DNA of 5,078 bases. Origin: an uncultured Bacilli bacterium (GTDB lineage Bacteria; Bacillota_I; Bacilli_A; RF39; UBA660). Made by a program: the position numbers and the translations under genes. Where the stretch lies: NCBI GenBank assembly GCA_944359735.1, contig CALVTA010000077.1:1-5078 (forward strand). The letters run 5' to 3'. Position 1 is the stretch's first letter, and the number at the start of each line of letters is the position of its first letter. This document shows positions 1 through 4,943 of the stretch, piece by piece. Under the pieces are notes generated by a model. The model was not told where the DNA came from. It searched no databases and saw only the letters and a program-made list of their open reading frames with translations.

Positions 1-102
1 TTACCTAGATTAAAAGAAGAAAATGAATTTTTAAAAGAAGTAGATTCAATTGTATTATGTTCTGCTGTAGATGATTTCTATAGCAGTCTTACGGTTTCTT
101 AA
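1..102 (+). CDS. 3' end of an unidentified gene, open at the left edge
   Basis: The first frame is open from base 1 to a TAA at 100-102 and gives 33 residues. The first half is rich in Lys and Glu (it contains RLKEENEFLKEVDS) and looks like an ordinary helical protein tail; the other two forward frames stop almost at once. I do not recognise the protein. The last 48 bases run antisense through the 3' end of the leftward HD-domain gene (55-660), in codon register with it, so the final residues may only be the mirror of that gene. The fragment may therefore be a gene that lost its natural end at a rearrangement, or a real convergent overlapping gene. With so little sequence the call stays tentative. 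Confidence 0.35.
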   Translation, partial: LPRLKEENEFLKEVDSIVLCSAVDDFYSSLTVS

Positions 103-660
103 ATTAACCAATCTATGATTATCAAAATCCTCTTTTACTTTAGAATTTAATTTAGATCCTTCTACATATGGTAGGGAATAGAAGTCTTTAATATTATCAT
201 CATTAGAAGCGATATATAAAATATCTAATTTATCAGCATCTCTAATCACTTTACAAAATAGTTCTTCTTTACTCGTTAATTCAAAATCTAAATTTATTTT
301 ATTATGATATTTAACAGCTTTATAGATAACTTCATCATACTTATTATCATCTATAAATTGTCTAATAATATTATCTTTAAAAAGTATCTCTACTCCTAAA
401 TCAGCATGATCAATAGTTTTGCTATCAACAATAGATTTATATCTTTCCATTTGAAGAAACCTACCAATATCATGTAAATAACCAATAAGTATTAGTAAAT
501 TAGTATCTTCTAAAGAAAGATTAAGTTTTTCTGCAATTTCCTTACAATTATTCTTTACCCTTAATGTATGTTCATACTTTCTTTTAATAGTTATATTATT
601 AAAATCAAACTTACTAACATAATCTTTGAAAGTCTTATCTATATTTTCTAAATCTATCAT
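55..660 (-). CDS. HD-domain (HDIG) metal-dependent phosphohydrolase, probably C-terminally truncated
   Basis: This 201-residue cytosolic protein has the metal-binding pattern of the HD superfamily: His31, the HDIG motif at 63-66 (His63, Asp64), His85 in DHADLG, His119 in KYHNK, and Asp141 in RDADKLD. Such proteins usually cleave phosphoesters of nucleotides or signalling nucleotides; the substrate cannot be told from sequence. Start: the ATG at 660-658 has AGGAGA (670-665) five bases ahead, and this SD overlaps the TAG stop of rnhC (671-669). It is thus the second gene of an rnhC operon and is probably translationally coupled. From memory, related proteins continue past the RLVNLRNRKT stretch (183-192) with a further 30-50 residues of hydrophobic helix. 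Here the reading ends nine residues later, inside an opposing frame, so a frameshift or breakpoint near bases 55-90 is likely. The catalytic core is intact. Family call is firm; truncation is inferred. Confidence 0.85.
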   Translation of the reverse strand: MIDLENIDKTFKDYVSKFDFNNITIKRKYEHTLRVKNNCKEIAEKLNLSLEDTNLLILIGYLHDIGRFLQMERYKSIVDSKTIDHADLGVEILFKDNIIRQFIDDNKYDEVIYKAVKYHNKINLDFELTSKEELFCKVIRDADKLDILYIASNDDNIKDFYSLPYVEGSKLNSKVKEDFDNHRLVNLRNRKTAIEIIYSRT

Positions 661-664
661 AATT

Positions 665-671
665 TCTCCTA
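665..671 (-). promoter_or_regulatory. Ribosome binding site of the HD gene overlapping the rnhC stop
   Basis: On the minus strand AGGAGA (670-665) lies five bases before the HD gene ATG and shares bases with the rnhC TAG stop (671-669). A ribosome ending on rnhC would sit over this site, so coupled translation of the two genes is likely. This also fixes the HD start at 660. Confidence 0.75.
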
Positions 672-1580
672 AAATATAAGAGTTTTTAATATTCTTTGAG
701 TGTTTCTAAAATTATACTTTGCTACATCTTTTAACTTTTCTTCTCTATACTTATTAACAAGTTCTTCGCCAACTTTATCAACTTCTGGTCCAGCTCCTTT
801 AGGAAGAGGTAATCCTACTTCATCACATAACTTATCAAACTCTTTTAAAAATATATATCTACTAATAATAGAAGCTGCACCAACAGCTAAGTTCTTATCT
901 TCAGCTTTTTGAATGAATGTTATTCCTTTTTGGATATTAGGAACATCTTTAATATAATCATAATATCTAGCTTCTCTTGCAAATTCATCAACAATTATAT
1001 AATCAACACTAGGTTTTAATTCTGTCATTATCTGATAAAGTACTTTATTATGCATAATTGCTTTAATCTTGTTCATATTAATATCTTTACTATATTTTTC
1101 ATTATATTCCTTATTAGTTAAAATAATAGATCGATAAGGGATTTTTTTTATTAATTTGGGTGTCACTTTTAAAATAAATTCATCTGTTACTTTCTTAGAA
1201 TCTCTAATGCCTAAATCTTCTAAAAATTTAATATTATCTTTACTTACATAAGTGGCTGTTACAACAATAGGACCAAAGTAATCTCCGGTTCCTACTTCAT
1301 CACTTCCAACAGAACTACAGTTATAATATTTTAAATCTTTTTCCTTCTCCTTGTCTTTTTCTTCTTTTGTATTAGATAAAAAAGTGCCCCACATCGCTGC
1401 ATCTACATCAGCACTAGTACCTTGAAACATAACCTTACCAGACTCATACATTGTAATAACTGTATCTTCATCTTTTGCCTGAAAAACAACATAAGGAATC
1501 TTTTTATCACGTATTTTGTCCTTATAATATTCAATCATTTTCTCTTTTATTTCATCATTTATTTTAATAACAACATTCAT
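669..1580 (-). CDS. rnhC: Ribonuclease HIII
   Basis: The enzyme cleaves the RNA strand of RNA-DNA hybrids, removing R-loops and primer RNA in the cytoplasm. At 303 residues it has the usual RNase HIII length. Residues 1-65 form the N-terminal TBP-like substrate-binding domain characteristic of HIII (YVVFQAKDEDTVITMYESGK at 30-49). A highly charged linker (71-84, mostly Lys and Glu) follows. The catalytic domain begins with GSDEVGTGDYFGP (92-104), giving Asp94 and Glu95; DSKK is at 127-130, Asp198 lies in VDEFA, and the AED at 226-228 precedes LAVGAASIISR, matching the remaining acidic positions of type 2 RNases H. The GTG form of the glycine motif and the TBP-like domain separate it from RnhB. 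Start: ATG at 1580-1578 with AAAAGGAGC (1597-1589) eight bases ahead. It is divergent from cvpA and first in an operon with the HD gene. Confidence 0.97.
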   Translation of the reverse strand: MNVVIKINDEIKEKMIEYYKDKIRDKKIPYVVFQAKDEDTVITMYESGKVMFQGTSADVDAAMWGTFLSNTKEEKDKEKEKDLKYYNCSSVGSDEVGTGDYFGPIVVTATYVSKDNIKFLEDLGIRDSKKVTDEFILKVTPKLIKKIPYRSIILTNKEYNEKYSKDINMNKIKAIMHNKVLYQIMTELKPSVDYIIVDEFAREARYYDYIKDVPNIQKGITFIQKAEDKNLAVGAASIISRYIFLKEFDKLCDEVGLPLPKGAGPEVDKVGEELVNKYREEKLKDVAKYNFRNTQRILKTLIF

Positions 1581-1602
1581 AATTTTTCGCTCCTTTTAAA
1601 TT

Positions 1603-1612
1603 ATTATAGCAT
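1603..1612 (-). promoter_or_regulatory. Extended -10 promoter of the rnhC operon
   Basis: Read leftward, bases 1611-1603 give TGCTATAAT, a perfect TGnTATAAT extended -10 about 22 bases before the rnhC start. The -35 at the right distance (about 1631-1626, TAAACT) is poor, which is tolerated when the -10 is extended. The predicted transcript would start near 1597-1595, within or just ahead of the SD, so the leader is very short. Confidence 0.55.
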
Positions 1613-1629
1613 AAACTTAAATTTTAGTT

Positions 1630-1635
1630 TATAAT
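1630..1635 (+). promoter_or_regulatory. Candidate -10 of the cvpA-trxA operon
   Basis: TATAAT at 1630-1635 lies in the 75-bp divergent region and faces cvpA. No convincing -35 is seen at 16-18 bp. The start point would fall near 1642, right at the AAGGAGG ribosome binding site (1642-1648), leaving almost no leader. The two divergent -10 boxes are only about 20 bp apart, so the two polymerases would compete for the same DNA. The weak -35 keeps the confidence low. Confidence 0.35.
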
Positions 1636-1655
1636 AAATATAAGGAGGATTAGTT

Positions 1656-2369
1656 ATGAGTCTAAATATATTTAGCGTTGTTATTATTTTATTAATTTTA
1701 TTATGTGGAGTACTAGGAAGTAAAAGAGGAATACTTAAAGAACTTGTTATAATTATAGGAACTATTGTTGTTTTTGCTCTATCATTTTTCTTAAAAGATT
1801 TTATTGCAGGTTTCTTTTGTCAGTATTTGCCATTCTTCAACTTTAGAATACCTTTAGGTAATCTAATTAGTTTAAATATTATATTTTATCAATTAATAGC
1901 ATTTTTAATATTAGTTATAATATTTAGATTGGTTTTACAGATATTAATAGATGTTACAGGAATTTTCAGTAAAATTATTAATGCCACAATAATACTGGCT
2001 TTACCAAACAAACTTTTAGGTTTTGTTGTAGGACTTATAGAAGGCTATATTCTAATGTTTATTATTCTTAATGTAATTGCCATTCCTATGAGTGGTAGTA
2101 ATCTATTTATGGAATCTAAAGTGAGACAATATATTGTGAATGATACTCCAGTATTAAAAGATTGCATAGGTGGACTTAACTATGCGATTAATGATGTTTT
2201 AAATTTATCCAGTAAGGATGATCGTAACACTAATGATTTAAAAGTAATAGATATTATGCTAAAATATAATGTAGTTACAACAGATTTTATGGATAAAGTT
2301 AAAGAAACTGGCAAACTTGATGAGATTAATGGACTTGACAGTGTAATTGATAAATATAGGGAGGAATAA
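1656..2369 (+). CDS. cvpA: CvpA-family integral membrane protein
   Basis: This 237-residue protein has four predicted membrane helices at about 3-22, 28-47, 74-98 and 119-143. After the first helix comes the CvpA signature GSKRGILKEL (21-30), and the fourth begins with the family-typical glycine pattern GFVVGLIEG (122-130). CvpA proteins were named for a role in colicin V production in E. coli; in Bacillota the role is not settled, and envelope maintenance is the general view. The C-terminal part (about 145-237) is soluble and acidic and makes the protein longer than the classical members of about 160-180 residues. Start: ATG at 1656 with AAGGAGG (1642-1648) seven bases ahead. Its stop lies two bases before the trxA ATG, so the two form an operon. 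Position beside rnhC matches Bacillus gene order and supports the call. Confidence 0.85.
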   Translation: MSLNIFSVVIILLILLCGVLGSKRGILKELVIIIGTIVVFALSFFLKDFIAGFFCQYLPFFNFRIPLGNLISLNIIFYQLIAFLILVIIFRLVLQILIDVTGIFSKIINATIILALPNKLLGFVVGLIEGYILMFIILNVIAIPMSGSNLFMESKVRQYIVNDTPVLKDCIGGLNYAINDVLNLSSKDDRNTNDLKVIDIMLKYNVVTTDFMDKVKETGKLDEINGLDSVIDKYREE

Positions 2370-2371
2370 AG

Positions 2372-2677
2372 ATGAATTATTTAGAAAATAATGATGAATT
2401 TGAAAAATTAATTAAAGAAGGAGATGTATTGGTGGATTTCTATGCTACCTGGTGTGGACCATGTAAAATGTTATCTCCAGTATTAGAAGAAATTGCTGAA
2501 AAATTTCCAAGAATAAAAGTTGTCAAGATAGATATAGATAAATTTGATGATTTAACCAGAAGTCATGGAATTATGAGTGTTCCTACTATAGAAGTTTATA
2601 GAAATGGAACTTTAATAAAAAAAGAAGTAGGTTACCATAGTTTGGATGAAATCGTATCATGGTTGCCAAGAGATTAG
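2372..2677 (+). CDS. trxA: Thioredoxin
   Basis: This 101-residue cytosolic thioredoxin reduces protein disulfides using a redox-active cysteine pair. The active site WCGPC is at 27-31 (Cys28, Cys31), preceded by VDFYAT with the buried Asp22 of the family. The cis-proline is Pro71 in SVPT, and the late glycine of the fold is Gly87 in EVGYHS. The length is that of a single-domain thioredoxin, and no signal peptide or membrane anchor is present. Start: ATG at 2372 with AGGGAGGA (2358-2365) inside the end of cvpA, so translation is probably coupled. Its TAG stop lies within the terminator stem. No thioredoxin reductase is in the window. Genomes often carry several thioredoxin-like genes, so the symbol marks family rather than proven orthology. 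Confidence 0.95.
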   Translation: MNYLENNDEFEKLIKEGDVLVDFYATWCGPCKMLSPVLEEIAEKFPRIKVVKIDIDKFDDLTRSHGIMSVPTIEVYRNGTLIKKEVGYHSLDEIVSWLPRD

Positions 2678-2696
2678 TAAAAACTAGTCTTTTTTC
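2668..2696 (+). terminator. Intrinsic terminator of cvpA-trxA
   Basis: GATTAGT (2672-2678) pairs with ACTAGTC (2683-2689), with one G-U pair and an AAAA loop. A-U and G-U pairs between the purines at 2668-2671 and the T run at 2690-2695 can extend the stem. The T run follows directly. The trxA stop codon (2675-2677) is part of the left arm, so the hairpin is packed against the gene end. Confidence 0.8.
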
Positions 2697-2721
2697 TTTA
2701 ATATAAATAAGAAAATTTGCC

Positions 2722-2780
2722 GCAGCAACTAATAAGTTACATAAATTAACTAAAAATTGGTAGGCTGCAACTTATGATTT
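2722..2780. repeat. Imperfect 17-bp direct repeat before the Xre-type regulator gene
   Basis: Bases 2722-2738 and 2764-2780 match at 13 of 17 positions (both begin GCWGCAACTWAT). Their starts are 42 bp apart, close to four helical turns, so both copies would face the same side of the DNA. The first copy contains a near-palindrome, AACTAATAAGTT. The second copy covers the best -10 candidate of the gene. In a gap just before a DNA-binding protein gene this is the layout of an operator, but binding is inferred. The same region can also fold as RNA: GCAGC plus CTA (2722-2731) with TAG plus GCTGC (2761-2768), and AGTTA (2735-2739) with TAACT (2747-2751) inside. Confidence 0.45.
2773..2778 (+). promoter_or_regulatory. 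Candidate -10 of the Xre-type regulator gene
   Basis: TATGAT at 2773-2778 matches the -10 consensus at five of six positions and lies inside the second direct repeat. No good -35 is found at the normal spacing; TTGGTA (2757-2762) is too close. Transcription would start near 2785, leaving a leader of about 23 bases with GAGGTGA (2796-2802) as the ribosome binding site. Confidence 0.35.
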
Positions 2781-2807
2781 TGATAAATTTAATACGAGGT
2801 GAGATAA

Positions 2808-4175
2808 ATGAATTTTGCTACTAATTTGCAAAAACTAAGAAAAAAAGAAAATATGAGTCAGGAATCTTTAGCAGAGAAACTTGATGTAACAAGACAATCT
2901 GTCTCTAAATGGGAAAGTGGAGCTACTTATCCTGAAATGGATAAACTAATTGCTATTTGTAAGATATTTAATGTAGACATGGACACTCTAGTGAATGGAG
3001 ATGTTAGTGCAGAAAAAGAAAAGAAAGATAAAGAAGCATCCATTAATCCAAAAGATTTGTTAGATAAATTTAATACATTTATGAAAAAGATAGTATGTTG
3101 CTTTGAAAGCATGAGTTTTAACGAAATATTAGGTTTTATTGCTACAGTTTTTCTATTAATAATTATAATATGCATAGGTAGAATCCCCATAGCACTTATT
3201 GAAAACCTAATAGGAAATGGACTTTTATATGACATTACTTATGTTGGTCCTACCTTAAACACATTATTTTGTTTAATACTAGATATTTTGTATGCAGTTT
3301 TTGCTATAGTTGTTTTTATTTATGTATTAAAGATTAAGTATTTAGATAGAATTAAAATAAAAGAAAAAGACAATATTGAAGTAGTTGTTAAAGAAAAAGA
3401 AAAAAAAGTAGAAGAAGAGATTAAAGAAGTAATCATAAAAAACGATGATAATAATTCTTTTACTAAGTTACTAGCTAAAATAATTATTTACATTGTTAAG
3501 TTTTTTATTATCTGTTTTCTATTTGCACCATTCCTATGCCTAATATTTCTTGGTATAACCTTAGGATTTTTAGTTTTACTTGTTTTCAATGGACTACCTT
3601 TATTAGGAATACTTTTATGGGTAATATCAGCTTTATTAATATGTATTATTCTTTTTGAAGTACCATTAAACTTTGTTATTAATCATAAAAATTCTTATAG
3701 AAGAGTAATGATTACTTTGCTTATATCTTTTGTCATTTTTGTATTAGGAGCAATTTTCTTTGCTTTTGAATTTTTCTCTATTACATACATAGATGAAATT
3801 CCAAACGATGCCAAAGAAAAAGAAATTACAGAAACATTTAATATGACTAGTGGCTTTAACACTGTAGATTTCGCTTATGATACTGAGTATATTGCAGACG
3901 AAAGTTTAACAGATAAAGTTGAAGTGACAGTAACATATTATGATTATTTAGTAGAAAATGATGTAGAAATAGACATTCATGGTAATAACTTAGTTATATA
4001 TTATGATGGACCTAAAAAATTCAGTTTTAAAGATATATTAGATGAAGTAAGCAAAGACATCAAAGAAGGGAAAATATATAATTATGATGAATTAAACTAT
4101 TATAAAGTTACTATTAGAACTAGTAGCAAAAATATTAACACAATCAATCAAAATAATTTAAATTACTACAAATAA
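2808..4175 (+). CDS. Membrane-anchored Xre-type transcriptional regulator with external C-terminal domain
   Basis: This 455-residue protein starts with a Cro/CI (Xre) helix-turn-helix at about 5-62; the recognition helix is TRQSVSKWESG (28-38). Hydrophobic segments follow at about 107-131 and 151-177. Then comes a cytoplasmic, Lys/Glu-rich, probably coiled-coil linker (178-217), two more segments at about 224-260 and 263-290, a basic turn (NHKNSYRR, 292-299) and a segment at 300-325. Five crossings with the N-terminus inside put residues 326-455 outside. This tail is acidic, apparently beta-rich and resembles DUF4097-like domains, though weakly. The layout suggests a one-component regulator that senses the envelope and binds DNA from the membrane. 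Its signal and targets are unknown; the repeats just upstream make autoregulation plausible. Start: ATG at 2808 with GAGGTGA (2796-2802) five bases ahead. It is monocistronic and converges on the yigZ gene. The DNA-binding and membrane calls are firm; the exact helix count is uncertain. Confidence 0.85.
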   Translation: MNFATNLQKLRKKENMSQESLAEKLDVTRQSVSKWESGATYPEMDKLIAICKIFNVDMDTLVNGDVSAEKEKKDKEASINPKDLLDKFNTFMKKIVCCFESMSFNEILGFIATVFLLIIIICIGRIPIALIENLIGNGLLYDITYVGPTLNTLFCLILDILYAVFAIVVFIYVLKIKYLDRIKIKEKDNIEVVVKEKEKKVEEEIKEVIIKNDDNNSFTKLLAKIIIYIVKFFIICFLFAPFLCLIFLGITLGFLVLLVFNGLPLLGILLWVISALLICIILFEVPLNFVINHKNSYRRVMITLLISFVIFVLGAIFFAFEFFSITYIDEIPNDAKEKEITETFNMTSGFNTVDFAYDTEYIADESLTDKVEVTVTYYDYLVENDVEIDIHGNNLVIYYDGPKKFSFKDILDEVSKDIKEGKIYNYDELNYYKVTIRTSSKNINTINQNNLNYYK

Positions 4176-4209
4176 ACTGATTTCTAATTAATTTTAGAAA
4201 TCAGTTTTT
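4174..4209. terminator. Bidirectional terminator between the regulator and yigZ genes
   Basis: Bases 4174-4187 and 4194-4207 form a perfect 14-bp stem (AAACTGATTTCTAA and its complement) with a TTAATT loop. On the plus strand the stem runs into TTTTT (4205-4209) and a further T-rich stretch, so it should stop transcription of the regulator gene well. On the minus strand the T tract (TTTATTTG) is weaker. The left arm starts in the regulator's stop codon, and the stem also covers the last codons and the TAG stop of yigZ (4186-4184), so one element serves both convergent genes in an 8-bp gap. Confidence 0.85.
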
Positions 4210-4765
4210 CTTTTTTATAATTAATTGATACAATCTTACCAAGAATATCTAAAGTATCTTTAGTAGTTTCTATTATATAAGTACAATTATCATTATATTT
4301 CTTGTTTATAATAATACTGTTTTTCAATATATAGTTAACTGTTTTTTCTTTAGAATAATCAAAAGTAATAGAAGCATTATAACCACTAATTAAATCTATC
4401 TTAGTAGCTATATTAATGACATCCTTAGCGGCTTTAGTATAGGCCCTAATAAGACCCCCAGTTCCTAATTTAATACCACCAAAATATCTAATAACTACGA
4501 GCAAAACATTTAGCAAATTTTCACTTTCAATAACAGTTAGAATAGGTAATCCCGCAGTTTTATTGGGTTCACCATCATCGCTAAAACCTTTATCTTTAAG
4601 TAATTTAAAAGAATAACAATAATGAGTAGCATTTTTGTATTCATTTTTCAAAAAATTCAACTCACTTTTAACATCATCTTTACATTCTATAGGTATAATA
4701 ATTCCGATGAATTTAGAATTTTTAATATTTATTTCAATTTTTTCTTTTTTTAGGATACTTTTCAT
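4184..4765 (-). CDS. yigZ: YigZ / IMPACT family protein (UPF0029)
   Basis: This 193-residue cytosolic protein has the N-terminal IMPACT domain with all its signature blocks: SKFIG (17-21), THYCYSFK (47-54), SDDGEP followed by AGLPIL (62-75), and VIRYFGGIKLGTGGLIRAY (91-109). The remaining C-terminal part (about 130-193) fits the small ferredoxin-like domain (DUF1949) found in bacterial members. Eukaryotic IMPACT modulates the Gcn2 stress kinase; the bacterial role is not established, with a nucleic acid or translation link being the usual suggestion. The Bacillus counterpart is YvyE. It is slightly shorter than the usual 205-215 residues, with nothing obviously missing. Start: the ATG at 4765-4763 fits the family N-terminus, but only a weak GTGATG precedes it. 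Its last codons lie within the shared terminator stem. Codon content is like that of its neighbours. Confidence 0.95.
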   Translation of the reverse strand: MKSILKKEKIEINIKNSKFIGIIIPIECKDDVKSELNFLKNEYKNATHYCYSFKLLKDKGFSDDGEPNKTAGLPILTVIESENLLNVLLVVIRYFGGIKLGTGGLIRAYTKAAKDVINIATKIDLISGYNASITFDYSKEKTVNYILKNSIIINKKYNDNCTYIIETTKDTLDILGKIVSINYKKEKLISKIN

Positions 4766-4782
4766 AATTACATCACAATATA

Positions 4783-4788
4783 ATTATA
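4783..4788 (-). promoter_or_regulatory. -10 box of the yigZ gene
   Basis: On the minus strand bases 4788-4783 read TATAAT, 17 bases before the yigZ start. The -35 region (about 4812-4806) has no good match. The start point would fall near 4776, giving a leader of about 10 bases without a clear SD, so translation may be nearly leaderless and weak. Confidence 0.45.
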
Positions 4789-4833
4789 CATCTTTTTACT
4801 TTACATAGATAGTTTTAAATACAAATAAGCAAC

Positions 4834-4863
4834 TTGCATTACCCCTATATTTTGATTTATAAT
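4834..4863 (+). promoter_or_regulatory. Promoter of the secreted-protein gene
   Basis: TTGCAT (4834-4839) and TATAAT (4858-4863) are separated by 18 bp. The -10 is perfect and the -35 keeps the TTG. Transcription should start near 4870, leaving a leader of about 74 bases that contains both alternative hairpins. A second TATAAT at 4916-4921 lacks a -35; if used, its RNA would start just before the SD and lack the sequestering strand. Confidence 0.5.
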
Positions 4864-4874
4864 AAAAACATAAG

Positions 4875-4934
4875 AATAGGAAGTTCAAAACAAGTATGAT
4901 TCCTATTAAAAAGTTTATAATAGTTAATAGGAGA
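4875..4934 (+). promoter_or_regulatory. Leader with two mutually exclusive hairpins around the SD
   Basis: Segment B, TTCCTATTAA (4900-4909), can pair with A, AATAGGAA (4875-4882; 8 Watson-Crick pairs, 17-base loop), or with C, TTAATAGGAG (4924-4933; 9 Watson-Crick pairs plus one G-U, 14-base loop). C holds the AGGAG of the ribosome binding site (AGGAGA, 4929-4934) of the gene at 4944. A-B pairing frees the SD and B-C pairing hides it. This is the form of a translational switch or RNA thermometer. It matches no riboswitch class I recognise. The pairing is read directly from the sequence; function is inferred. Confidence 0.45.
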
Positions 4935-4943
4935 TAATAAAAA

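Noticed and set aside
55..102. Rescue of the HD gene C-terminus by a shifted minus-strand frame running to the left edge
   Set aside because: The shifted frame stays open and contains an FKNSF that recalls the expected region, but the rest is Ser/Thr/Asn-rich and does not look like the hydrophobic helix expected there; probably coincidence.
700..912. Rightward 70-residue open frame
   Set aside because: It is antisense to the conserved C-terminal part of rnhC, Ser/Thr/Leu-rich in composition and without a convincing ribosome binding site.
1422..1634. Rightward 70-residue open frame rich in Asn, Phe and Ile
   Set aside because: It is antisense to the rnhC N-terminal domain and runs through the divergent promoter region; its composition is that of translated AT-rich antisense sequence.
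2927..3235. Leftward 102-residue open frame
   Set aside because: It is antisense to the helix-turn-helix and first membrane segments of the regulator gene, with no SD and no family resemblance.
3340..3430. A-rich purine tract as a possible tandem repeat
   Set aside because: It simply encodes the Lys/Glu-rich linker of the regulator (about residues 178-208); no regular unit is present.
4829..4835. GCAACTT before the secreted-protein promoter, also found in the second direct repeat (2767-2773), as a shared operator
   Set aside because: Only seven bases are shared and no wider match follows; one such coincidence is expected in a window of this size.
4875..4907. AATAGGAA / TTCCTATT as recombination sites of an invertible promoter
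   Set aside because: The arms are only 8 bp and enclose 17 bp with no promoter element; RNA pairing with the SD explains them better.
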